Of a stretch of DNA of 64,000 bases, positions 25,965 through 34,600 are shown piece after piece (within the stretch, counting starts at the first letter, position 1; the number at the start of each line of letters is the position of its first letter). The stretch spans positions 4,908,501 through 4,972,500 of the forward strand of contig NZ_CP033069.1 in the NCBI RefSeq assembly GCF_003669015.1, in the 5' to 3' direction. This stretch comes from Acidovorax sp. 1608163 (lineage in GTDB: Bacteria; Pseudomonadota; Gammaproteobacteria; Burkholderiales; Burkholderiaceae_C). The position numbers and the translations under genes are program-made. The notes beneath the pieces were generated by a model, which saw only the letters and a program-made list of their open reading frames with translations, was not told where the DNA came from and ran no database searches.

Positions 25965-27446
25965 CTACCGCCCTGCCAGCGCCCCCACCACACGCGCCGC
26001 CGTGCGGATTTCTTCGTCCCCATAGCCCGCGTAGCCCAGCAGCCAGCCGCGCCGGGGCGAGTTGATGGCGTAGCGCGAGAGCGGGGCCAGCATCACGCCC
26101 GCAGCCTGGGCGCTGCGGGCCAGGGGCTCGTCATCGCTGCCTGTGGGCGCTTCGTGCAGCAGGTGCATGCCCCGGTCGCACGGGGGCAGTTGCCAGTGGC
26201 CGCCGCTGGTTTCGGCCAGGGTGTCAATCAGCAGCTGCTGGCGGTGCAGGTACAGCTCGCGCATGCGGCGCAGGTGGCGCAGCAGGTGCCCTTCGGCAAT
26301 GAAGCGGGCCAGCACGGCCTGCGTGTCGCCCGGCGCGTGCCGGTCGGTGATGGCGCGGGCCATGGCAAACGCCTCGACCAGCGCGGGCGGCACCACCACA
26401 AAGCCCAGGCGCAGGCCCGGGTGCAGGGTTTTAGAAAACGTGCCCACGTACAGCACCTGCTCCGACCCCGGCAGGCTGCACAGCGCAGGCACGCGCTGGG
26501 CGGCGTTGCCGTATTGGAACTCGCCGTCGTAGTCGTCTTCCACCACCCAGGCATCGTGCTTGCGCGCCCATTGCAACAGGGCCTGGCGGCGCGGCAAATC
26601 CATGCGCACGCCGGTGGGGAACTGGTGCGTGGGCGTGACCACCGCCATGCGTGCGGCAGGCCACTGCGCAGCGCCCTGCGCAATGCACAGGCCGCTGGCA
26701 TCCAGCGGCACGGGCCGTGCCAGGGCGCCGTGGCCCAGCAGGCTGGCGCGAATGCCGGGGTAGCCGGGGTCTTCCACCAGCACCTCGTCGCCCACGTCCA
26801 GCAGCAGGCGCGCAATCAAATCAATGCCCTGCTGTGAGCCCGAGCACACCACCACCTGCGCCGCATCGCACCGAATGCCGCGCGACGCCCACAGCCACTG
26901 CGCCACGGCCTGGCGCAGGTCAGGGTCGCCCGCCGGGTCCAGGTAGTGGGCGCGGGCGGCGCGCTGGGCCTGGCTGGCCTGGCGCGCCAGGCGGTCCCAC
27001 ACGGCAAACGGAAAGCTGGCCACCTCGGGCGCGCCAATGCGAAACGCCCTGGCGGCCACCAGCGGCGGGCGCCAGCGTGCCGCCGTGTCGGCCACCAGCT
27101 GCCCGCGCCGCGACAGGCCCCGGGGTGGCGCCACCAACGCCGGTGCATGCAGTGGTGCACTGGAAGGCGCACCGGCACCGTGCTTGGCCAGGGCCTGCGC
27201 CACATAGGTGCCATCGCCCACGCGGGCTTCGACATAGCCCTCAGCCAGCAGGCGCTGCACGGCCCACAGCACCGTGTTGCGCGACACCCCCAGCAGCCCC
27301 GCATGCGCACGCGAAGGCGGTAGCCGCATGCCCGCAGGCCAGCGGCCCTGTTCAATGGCGCTGCGCAGCTGCGCATACACCTGCTGGCGCAAGGTGGCCG
27401 ACGAGGGCACAGCACTGGGCGCTGGATTGGCTCTGGCAACGGACAC
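25965..27446 (-). CDS. PdxR/MocR-family regulator (GntR HTH plus aminotransferase-like domain)
   Basis: A 493-residue fusion. The GntR winged HTH is at about residues 17-80 (TLRQQVYAQLRSAIEQGRWPAGMRLPPSR, LLGVSRNTVLWAVQRLLAEGYVEA). The fold-type I aminotransferase-like domain covers about 125-490, with GSQQGIDLIARLL, EDPGYPG, VVTPTHQFPTG, EDDYDGEFQY and the PLP lysine in TFSKTLHPGLRLG. I chose the GTG at 27446 because AAGGAG stands 7 nt before it; upstream ATGs at 27494 and 27524 would overlap the divergent promoter or the OsmC start. Related proteins sense PLP or amine ligands and control divergent genes, here probably osmC-paiB. Confidence 0.9.
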   Translation of the reverse strand: MSVARANPAPSAVPSSATLRQQVYAQLRSAIEQGRWPAGMRLPPSRAHAGLLGVSRNTVLWAVQRLLAEGYVEARVGDGTYVAQALAKHGAGAPSSAPLHAPALVAPPRGLSRRGQLVADTAARWRPPLVAARAFRIGAPEVASFPFAVWDRLARQASQAQRAARAHYLDPAGDPDLRQAVAQWLWASRGIRCDAAQVVVCSGSQQGIDLIARLLLDVGDEVLVEDPGYPGIRASLLGHGALARPVPLDASGLCIAQGAAQWPAARMAVVTPTHQFPTGVRMDLPRRQALLQWARKHDAWVVEDDYDGEFQYGNAAQRVPALCSLPGSEQVLYVGTFSKTLHPGLRLGFVVVPPALVEAFAMARAITDRHAPGDTQAVLARFIAEGHLLRHLRRMRELYLHRQQLLIDTLAETSGGHWQLPPCDRGMHLLHEAPTGSDDEPLARSAQAAGVMLAPLSRYAINSPRRGWLLGYAGYGDEEIRTAARVVGALAGR

Positions 27447-27522
27447 GAATTGGCTCCTTGTGAATGCGCCATGGCGCCTAAACTGAAGAACCATTGTAAA
27501 AACCCTCGCCGGAACTTCACCC

Positions 27523-28020
27523 ATGGCTGCACCGCACACCGCCACCGTCGTCTGGACCCGTGGCACCGATGACTTTCTGGACAAGCGCTACCACCGCAGC
27601 CACCAGTGGCAGTTTGATGGCGGCGCCACCGTAGCGGCATCATCGTCGCCGCATGTGGTGCCCCTGCCCTACTCAGACGCTGCAGCGGTGGACCCCGAAG
27701 AGGCCTACATCGCCGCCCTGGCCAGCTGCCACATGCTGTGGTTCTTGGACATTGCCAGCCGCGCGGGCTGGCGCGTGAACCGCTACACCGACGCCGCCGC
27801 AGGAACCATGGCCAAAGATGCCGAAGGCCGCCTGGTGGTGAGCCACGTGCAATTGCACCCTGTCACGGTGTTTGACGCTGCCCATGCGCCCACCGCCGCC
27901 GTGCTGGCCGACTTGCACCACCAGGCGCATGCGGCCTGCTTTCTGGCCAACTCGGTCAAGACGCAGATCGACTGCGCCCCGGTGCTGGGAGTAGAAGCCG
28001 CTACAACGCAAGGAGCCTGA
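27523..28020 (+). CDS. OsmC-family peroxiredoxin-like protein
   Basis: A 165-residue protein with the two reactive cysteines of the OsmC/Ohr superfamily: ALASCHMLWFLDIA (about residue 68) and HAACFLANSVKTQI (about 145). PEEAYIAALASCHM is the usual first-cysteine context. Such proteins reduce organic or lipid hydroperoxides. It is divergent from the PdxR-type regulator (76 bp between starts) and its stop is 1 bp before the PaiB-type ATG, so the two form an operon. Confidence 0.9.
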   Translation: MAAPHTATVVWTRGTDDFLDKRYHRSHQWQFDGGATVAASSSPHVVPLPYSDAAAVDPEEAYIAALASCHMLWFLDIASRAGWRVNRYTDAAAGTMAKDAEGRLVVSHVQLHPVTVFDAAHAPTAAVLADLHHQAHAACFLANSVKTQIDCAPVLGVEAATTQGA

Positions 28021-28021
28021 C

Positions 28022-28657
28022 ATGGCCAACGCCAACCGCCAGTTTCACGTGACCGATGCCCCCACCCTGCACGCGCTGGTGCGCGCGCAACCCTTGGCCA
28101 CGTTGGTGATGGCGCATGCCGGGGCCCTGCACGCCAACCACGTGCCTTTGTTTCTGGACCCCACCCGTGGCCCGCATGGCACGCTGGTGGGCCATGTGGC
28201 GCGGGCCAATGGCTTGTGGCCGCTGCTGCCGCAGCAGGCCGTGGCCATCTTCCACGGGCCGCAGGCGTACATCTCGCCGTCGTGGTACCCGTCCAAAGCG
28301 GTGGATGGCAAGCAGGTGCCCACCTGGAACTACGCCGCCGTGCACGCCCATGGCGCGCTCACGGCGGTGGACGACCCGGCGCGCCTGCGCGCCCTGCTGC
28401 ACACCCTGAGCGAGCAGCACGAAGCCCACCGTCCCCACCCGTGGCGCATCGACGATGCCCCGCCCGACTACATCGAAAAGCTGCTGCGCGCCATCGTCGG
28501 CATCGAGCTGGAGGTGCAACGCTGGGAAGGCCTGTGGAAGGTGAGCCAGAACCGCACCGACGAAGACCGCGCGGGCGTGGTGCAAGGCCTGCTGGCCGAA
28601 GGCACCCCAGCGGCCGAGGACATGGCGGCGCTGGTGCTGGGGCGGCTGATGGGGTGA
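28022..28657 (+). CDS. PaiB-type FMN-binding protein
   Basis: A 211-residue protein of the FMN_bind_2 (PaiB) family, with NHVPLFLDPTRG, GHVARANGLW, IFHGPQAYISPSWYPSK and VPTWNYAAVHAHG, and near the end LWKVSQNRTDEDRAGVVQGL. PaiB was described as a negative regulator of sporulation and protease genes in Bacillus; the split barrel suggests flavin binding. Here it follows osmC with a 1-bp gap, which points to a redox role rather than sporulation. Confidence 0.92.
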   Translation: MANANRQFHVTDAPTLHALVRAQPLATLVMAHAGALHANHVPLFLDPTRGPHGTLVGHVARANGLWPLLPQQAVAIFHGPQAYISPSWYPSKAVDGKQVPTWNYAAVHAHGALTAVDDPARLRALLHTLSEQHEAHRPHPWRIDDAPPDYIEKLLRAIVGIELEVQRWEGLWKVSQNRTDEDRAGVVQGLLAEGTPAAEDMAALVLGRLMG

Positions 28658-28677
28658 GGCGCAGAGCCCATTGCCGC

Positions 28678-28745
28678 AAATTGCTATCAAATATATAGCT
28701 GCTAGCGCCTGTCAATCAAGCGCTAGGGTCATATTTGATTAAAAG
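28678..28745. repeat. GCGCTAG dispersed palindromic repeat, copy 4
   Basis: TAGCTGCTAGCGCCTGTCAA and TCAAGCGCTAGGG with TTGCTATCAAATATATAGC on the left. It lies between the convergent paiB-type gene and hom, where it could serve as a bidirectional terminator. Confidence 0.7.
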
Positions 28746-28874
28746 TTTCAACCGCGCCTCTTCACCCAGGCGGGGCTTGCCCATGCCTGGATGCGCCGTG
28801 TGGGCCGCGCTTCAACAGGCTTAGGGCGACGAGGGATGGGGGCGCCAAGCAGCGCCCCGCAACCCCCAGGGCCA

Positions 28875-30278
28875 TCACCCTTCCAGCACCTCCACCCGCA
28901 GCGTCACCACCGGCCCAGCCACTGCTGGGTGGGCGGCCAGCGCGTGCACGGCCAGGTCCACCGTGGCTTGGGGGGCGGCATCGGTCAGCACCAGCACCTG
29001 GGGCCCGCTGCCTGCGGGCAGTGCCTTCTCGCAGGCCAGCTCCACACGCTGCACGGGCACCTGCTGCGCCGCCAGCCAGGCGCCCACGGCCTCCACCTGC
29101 TGGGCGGTGTGCACCGGCACGCGCAGGTAGTGGCGGGTGTGCACGGCAGCGCGGGGCAGCACGGCCAGTTGCTCGTTCATTGCCTGGGGATGGAACCCCA
29201 GGTGCGGCACACGCTGCGGTGCCCGGGTGCCCTCCAGGCGCGCCACGTCCACCAGGTCGGCAATCACCGCCGATGCCGTCTGCTCAGACCCCGCCCCCGC
29301 GCCATAGAACATCGTCACACCGGCTGCATCGCCCTTGACCATCACCGCGTTCATCGAGCCGTTCACATGCGCCAGCAAATGCGTGGCGGGCACCAGGGCC
29401 GGCTGCACGCGCAGCTCCACACCGTCCACCTCCGCACCCGCTGCCGCGTCTTTGCGCCGCCGCGCCACGCCCAGCAGCTTGATGCGATAGCCCAGTTGCT
29501 CAGCACAGGCCACGTCCAGCCCCTGCAGGCGGGTGATGCCCTCCACCTGCGCATCGGCAAAGCGCACGGGCATGCCAAACGCATTGGCCGCCAGCAGCGT
29601 GATCTTGTGGGCCGCGTCGATGCCCTCGATGTCAAACGTCGGGTCCGCCTCGGCATAGCCCAGCGCCTGCGCTTGCGACAGCGCCTCGGCAAAGCCCAGC
29701 CCCTCGTCGCGCATCTTGCTCAGGATGAAATTCGTGGTGCCGTTGATGATGCCAGCCACCCACTCAATGCGGTTGGCCGTCAGCCCCTCGCGCAGCGCTT
29801 TGACGATGGGGATGCTCACGGCCACCGCACCCTCGTACGCCACGGCCACGCCGTGCTGGCGCGCGGCGGCAAAGATCTCGTTGCCATGCACCGCCAGCAG
29901 CGCCTTGTTGGCCGTGACCACATGCTTGCCCGCACGGATGGCGGCCAGCACCCATTCACGCGCCGGGCCGGTGCCGCCTACGGCCTCCACCAGCACATCC
30001 ACATCGGGGTGGGTGGCGACTTGCATTGGGTCGTTGGTCAGCGCCACATCGGTGCCCACCACGCTCATCGCCCGCGCCAGGCTGCGCGCGCACACCATCA
30101 CCAGCTTGATGCCCCGTCCGGCGCGGCCCGCAATCTCTGCCTGGTTGCGCGCCAGCACCCTGAAGGTGCCAGCCCCCACGGTGCCAATCCCGATCATGCC
30201 CACGCGCAGTGGGCGTGTGGCCACCGCAACGGCGGGGCTGGACTGGGGCTCAAGACTCTGGACTGGATCGCGGTACAT
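28875..30278 (-). CDS. hom: Homoserine dehydrogenase
   Basis: Reduces aspartate semialdehyde to homoserine with NAD(P)H, the branch point to threonine, isoleucine and methionine. The 467-residue protein has an N-terminal Rossmann motif (VGMIGIGTVGAGTF), the middle GKHVVTANKALLAVHG and the catalytic block GIINGTTNFILSKM...GYAEADPTFDIEGIDAAHKITLLA. The last 80 residues are an ACT-like regulatory domain. The start is ATG 30278, preceded by GGAGAAG; a TTG four codons upstream is less likely. Unlike many relatives, no thrC follows: the next gene downstream is convergent. A Thr/Ile leader and a strong terminator precede it. Confidence 0.95.
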   Translation of the reverse strand: MYRDPVQSLEPQSSPAVAVATRPLRVGMIGIGTVGAGTFRVLARNQAEIAGRAGRGIKLVMVCARSLARAMSVVGTDVALTNDPMQVATHPDVDVLVEAVGGTGPAREWVLAAIRAGKHVVTANKALLAVHGNEIFAAARQHGVAVAYEGAVAVSIPIVKALREGLTANRIEWVAGIINGTTNFILSKMRDEGLGFAEALSQAQALGYAEADPTFDIEGIDAAHKITLLAANAFGMPVRFADAQVEGITRLQGLDVACAEQLGYRIKLLGVARRRKDAAAGAEVDGVELRVQPALVPATHLLAHVNGSMNAVMVKGDAAGVTMFYGAGAGSEQTASAVIADLVDVARLEGTRAPQRVPHLGFHPQAMNEQLAVLPRAAVHTRHYLRVPVHTAQQVEAVGAWLAAQQVPVQRVELACEKALPAGSGPQVLVLTDAAPQATVDLAVHALAAHPAVAGPVVTLRVEVLEG

Positions 30279-30311
30279 CGGCTTCTCCAAACATCAAACG
30301 AACAAACAAAA

Positions 30312-30336
30312 AAACCCAGCTGCCAGAGCTGGGTTT
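30312..30336 (-). terminator. Rho-independent terminator upstream of hom (attenuator)
   Basis: In the hom direction, AAACCCAGCT pairs with AGCTGGGTTT (perfect 10-bp stem, 5-nt loop), followed by TTTTTGTTTGTT. It ends about 30 nt before the hom start and after the Thr/Ile-rich leader. It is the best-formed intrinsic terminator seen in the window. Confidence 0.85.
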
Positions 30337-30373
30337 CGTGCATTCGTCTTGGAAGAGAAGAGAGAGCGATCAC

Positions 30374-30418
30374 CAGGTGGCTGCCGAAACGGCCACCTGC
30401 GCTGCGCTCAGGTGGCCG
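30374..30418 (-). promoter_or_regulatory. Alternative stem segments of the hom leader
   Basis: Three mutually complementary blocks lie in the leader: AGGTGGCC (30410-30417, inside the Thr codons on the other strand), GGCCACCT (30391-30398) and AGGTGGC (30375-30381). Block 2 can pair with either 1 or 3, which is the switch layout of amino-acid attenuators. The pairing that competes with the terminator stem itself is not clear from inspection. Confidence 0.5.
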
Positions 30419-30452
30419 CGGTGGTAATGGTGATCATCATTCGTGCACCCAT
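30408..30452 (-). CDS. thrL: Threonine/isoleucine leader peptide of hom
   Basis: A short frame ending in ATG ATC ACC ATT ACC ACC GCG GCC ACC TGA, that is Ile-Thr-Ile-Thr-Thr-Ala-Ala-Thr, like the ThrL leader peptides of other proteobacteria. It stops 72 nt before the terminator stem. The start is uncertain: ATGs at 30452, 30440 and 30437 are possible, and the frame is open further upstream; no clear ribosome-binding site separates them. Confidence 0.65.
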   Translation of the reverse strand: MGARMMITITTAAT

Positions 30453-30631
30453 CGCCCGCGTAAACGCAGGCAGCATCATGCCCATGCACGCAAAAGTTGC
30501 GGCAGGTGCGATGACGGAGGATGGAGTGAACGACATGACCGCTGCAGTGTAGCGCACCGCCCGGCGCGTGGCCAACGCGCACTGCGCGGGCTGTCTGGCC
30601 ATGCATCGCTTTCTCTTCCTATCGCAGAAAG

Positions 30632-30695
30632 CGCTGCTACGTTATCTGTAGCTGCCAGCGCTTGTTAGATAAGCGCGAGCGACCATTTGGCCATT
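30632..30695. repeat. GCGCTAG dispersed palindromic repeat, copy 5
   Basis: GTAGCTGCCAGCGCTTGTTAGATAAGCGCGAGCGACCATTTGGCC: both arms of the stem with two changes from the consensus. It lies between the hom leader region and the ferredoxin gene. Confidence 0.65.
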
Positions 30696-30700
30696 TCTAT

Positions 30701-30961
30701 TCAAAGATCAGGCACCGCAGGCTGCCCGGTGCGCACCATTGCAATCGCATCAAACGGGCAGCGCACCGCGCACAGTGCACAGCCCGTGCAACCCGCTGCA
30801 TCGTCCAGGTGCGAACGCTTGGGGCCCCAAGCTTTGGGCTCAATCCCCGTGCCCTGTGCCTGCACTTGCAGCGACAGCACATGCGGCGCGCACACCGCCA
30901 CGCACCAGCCGCAGCCCGTGCAGCGGGCGGGGTCAATGGCGGGCAGGGCTTTGGGAGGCAT
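30701..30961 (-). CDS. Two-[4Fe-4S] ferredoxin-type protein
   Basis: An 86-residue protein with two cluster motifs: CTGCGWCVAVCAP (residues about 14-26) and CTGCALCAVRCPF (about 58-70). These bind two [4Fe-4S] clusters, as in bacterial-type electron carriers. About 30 residues separate the motifs, longer than in the classic small ferredoxins. The ATG at 30961 is chosen; a TTG three codons upstream is possible. No oxidoreductase partner gene is adjacent. Confidence 0.88.
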   Translation of the reverse strand: MPPKALPAIDPARCTGCGWCVAVCAPHVLSLQVQAQGTGIEPKAWGPKRSHLDDAAGCTGCALCAVRCPFDAIAMVRTGQPAVPDL

Positions 30962-31116
30962 GGGGTGCAAAGAACCTTATCAACGGCGTGGCGCCGCCGT
31001 GCGGGTGGGGCGGCATTGGGGCATCTGCCACCGGGGGGCCAAGGCCCCTTCATCGGCGCCAGCGGCGATGGGGGCAGCACCGCCAGCAGCCATGTTCCCG
31101 CCCCAGCGCAGCGCCG

Positions 31117-31518
31117 TCAACCGCCCCGGCGCCCGTAGGCGCAATACCCCGGCTTGGGGCTCTTTTTTTGCGGGTGCAGCCGACAGGTCTCGGGCCGCTG
31201 CTCGTACACGGTGCACAGGCGGGTTTTGGGGTCGAGAAAATTGCAGTCCCCACTGCCCCGTCGCGCCATGGTGAACACCACGTTCTTGTGGTTGAAGTGG
31301 TCAATCAGCCGCGCCTTCTGCAGCCGCTTGGCAATGTGCCGGGGCTCCTCATGCTCGGCCTCAAACGCATCCACCAGCCCCAGCCGCACCAAGTCAGACA
31401 GCTGCACCTCCAGCGGCATGGTGCAGCAGTTGGCCGCACAGGTCTCGCACAGGCCCGCGCGGTAGCGGGACCAGGTGTCTAGGCGGTCAACGTCGACGAT
31501 GGAGATGGGGGAGCGCAT
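31117..31518 (-). CDS. YkgJ-family cysteine-cluster protein
   Basis: A 133-residue protein. It has the CETCAANCCTMPLEVQLSD block (residues about 21-40) and, later, GDCNFLD, RLCTVYEQRPETCRLHP. This Cys pattern is that of the YkgJ / Fe-S-cluster-containing protein family thought to bind zinc or an iron-sulfur cluster. The ATG at 31518 (MRSPISIVDVDRLD) fits the usual N-terminus; the open frame continues upstream but reads unlike protein. The function is unknown. Confidence 0.85.
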   Translation of the reverse strand: MRSPISIVDVDRLDTWSRYRAGLCETCAANCCTMPLEVQLSDLVRLGLVDAFEAEHEEPRHIAKRLQKARLIDHFNHKNVVFTMARRGSGDCNFLDPKTRLCTVYEQRPETCRLHPQKKSPKPGYCAYGRRGG

Positions 31519-31627
31519 GGGCTGAATTGTGCCTGCGCCCATAGGCAAGAGGTGCTCGTGTATTTCTTTCCGGAGGTAGCAAAGAACTACCGAACCTCTT
31601 TTCTGCCTCGTGTAAGGGGGGAGAACT

Positions 31628-34600
31628 TCAGGTTGCACTCCTACGACGTGAGCTTGAGCGCTTTACACGCCAAGCCAACGCAGTCATCAACATGAAAAGT
31701 GCCAGTTTCCCCCATTCCGACAGTGTTGGAATCGCAGCGACTCCGGTGCCGCCAGTACTGGCAACGAGCGCGGGTCCGCCCGGATCCAGAATGACAGCAT
31801 TTGCCTGCAAGTCATCATCACCTTGCTGGCCGTCTACGACGGTCAGTGTGATCGTGTTGCCCGAAATTACTGCGCCAGGGAACGCATACCAGTGCGGTGT
31901 GGAATTTCCAGGTGTAGGGCCGAACTTCCAATACTGGGTTCCCGGCGGCAGTGCAGTGGGGTAGGTCAGTTTCACCGTAAACGCCGAGCCCGGGACACCA
32001 CTGATGGCTACCAGATTGAACAGTCCTAGAGGAAAAGAAACTCCAGAAGGAGGGGGCTCTGAAGGCGATTTTGGATGGCCCGTGAGCGGCATAAAACCAG
32101 CGTTTTGGAATTTGCCTGTACCCGGCTCCGCAAATACCCAGGCTGGTGTGGAGATGGCTGCTGATGCGGGGCCTGAGGGCGTATTTCCACTTACCGATGG
32201 ACCTGCTGTGGGCGGGGGCGACACGGTGAAGGCTTGAACTACGACTGCGGCAACGCTGTAGATTAGGTCGCCGCCTTGCGATGCAATCACTCGACAGGTG
32301 CCCATGCCCGAAAGACTGACGGTGTTGCCCGTCACTGTGCATACCAGTGGCGTGTCTGTGCTGAAGCCCACAGCCAGCCCCGAGCTGGCAGTTGCTGACA
32401 CTGTGAAGTCGGGATTGCCCAGAGCCTTGTTGCCCAGTGCGCTAAAGGTGATGGTTTGCAGTGCCTTGCCTACCGACACCATCGCCGTGGCTGAGGCACC
32501 TTCATAGTTTGCGTCGCCGGTCTTGGTGGCTGTGACTTCGCACACGCCCACGGCCAATCCAGTCAGGGTAGTCCCTGTCACGGAGCAAACACCTGCACCG
32601 CTTGTCACGGCGTAATTCACCAGGCCGGCACCTGCGCCCCCGGAGGTCGACAACGTCGCACGGCCATTGAGTACCAGGGACGAGGGCGATGCCGACACTG
32701 ACAGTGCAGGCTGGGCTGCTTTGCTGATCAGCACGCCTACCGTGGCCGTGGCTGCCCCATAGTTGAGATCGGCTGCTTTTGTGGCCGTGACGGTGCATCC
32801 GCCGACGCCGACGCCCGTCAACAGGTTTCCGTTCAGCTGGCATTGCCCAGCCCCGGTGGTGACGGCAAAGCTCACCGTCCCTGTACCCGATCCTCCCGTT
32901 GTGGCCAACGTGGCTGTGCCCAGATAGGGGATAGCGCCCGGCGTTGCGGTAGCGGCCAGTGGCGCCTGCGCAGCCTGATCGACTTGGATATCCACCGTTG
33001 CTGATGCGGACTCGTACTGCGCATCAGCAGCTTTTGTGGCCGTCACCGTGCACGTACCGGGCGTCACGCCAGTGACTACATTGCTCGATAGAGAGCAAGA
33101 GGCTGCGCCCGCTGTGATGGCCAGGCTGACCGCTCCGGAGCCGCCTCCACCGGAAGTGGTCAGGGTAACTGTTCCGTTAACGGAGATCGTGGCAGAGGGG
33201 GCGCCGCTCACGGTCCAGCCGGTCTGCAGCGCACGGCCTACCGTGACCACCACCTGCGCCGAAACATCGTTGTACAGCGCATTGCCAACGCGGGTGGCTG
33301 TGACGGTGCACGAGCCCACGTCCAGACTGGTCAGTAAATTGCCTGTCACGCTACAGACGTTTGCGCCTGCCGTTACCGCAAAGCTCACGGTGCCCCCGCT
33401 CGAACCGCCGATAGCGTCAAGTGTGGCTGTGCCATTGAATGCGATGGTGGAGGGCGAAGCTGAGGCAGTCAACGACGCTTGGTTGGCCTTGCTGACGTTG
33501 ATATCCACTGTGGCAGTGGCTTCCAGATAGTTGGCATCGGAGGCCTTGGTGGCCGTGATGGTGCACGGGCCCACCCCCGTACCTGTGACTGCACTGCCCG
33601 CGACGGAGCAATTGGATGCGCCTGCGGTCACCGCATACGAGACAGCACCAGCGCCAGTGCCCCCGCTGGTGGATAGTGTTGTTGTTCCGTTGTAGGTGAT
33701 GTTGGTCGGACTGGCCGAAGCTGTCAGGGTGGCTTGAGAGCCCTTTGCATTGGTCAGAGCCAGCGATGTCTGTACACCGCCTGCTGCGGCCGTGATGTTG
33801 TAGGTGCCAGTCAGCATGTTGGCGGTGGCGTTCAGCGTGGCGATCCCCGACGCGTTGGTTGTGGCCGAGCCACCCGCGTCCAGCGTGGCCGAGGGCCCGG
33901 AGGTCGGCGCACCAAAGGTAACCACGATGTTGGATAGTGCATGGGAGTCGATGTCAAACACCTTCACCTGTAGAGGTGTGGAAAAAGGTTGACCGATAGG
34001 TGCAGATTGCGTGGCGCCGGAAACCACATCAATACGATGAGGTGGGCCGAAGGGGTCAATGCGCAACACCAGTCCGTTGGCTGCGGTGGTACCGTTGGAG
34101 GCGCTGGTAGTGGGATTCGTTAGCCCTGCGGCGCCCGATGTGGTGACCCCACCGACCGAAAGAATGGTGTCTGTATCCACCAAGGTGGCGGACAACGCAT
34201 GCATGGCATCGGCCCCGTTTGTGCCCAAAAAACCTGAGTACACAAAGGTACCCGGCGTGGCCAGCGTGATCTTGCTGAGGAAGCCGTCCTGTTGCCCCGG
34301 CCGCGCCGTGGCAATGCCGCTCTGGGCCACTACCGGGAAACCCGAGCCCACACTGGTAGCTCCCGTCGCGTAAAGCGAGCTGCCGTCTTCCGCTAATGCG
34401 GCAACATAGTCATAGCCTGAGCCACCCAGGTACGTAGCAAATGGTGCGGTGGGATGCAGTCGGACAATAAAGCCATCCATGCTTCCGTTTGCGGTGCTTT
34501 GTGGGCCGCCCGACAGGAATCGCGTACCTGTGTTGTCAGCGGGAAAATTAGGTGAATTGGTTTCACCTGCTACCAGCAGTCCTCCGTTTGAATCCGGCAT

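Noticed and set aside
32200..33760. Repeated DNA suggestive of a CRISPR array
   Set aside because: The repeats are about 255 bp, in frame, and encode Ig-like repeats of the surface protein; no short repeats with unique spacers.
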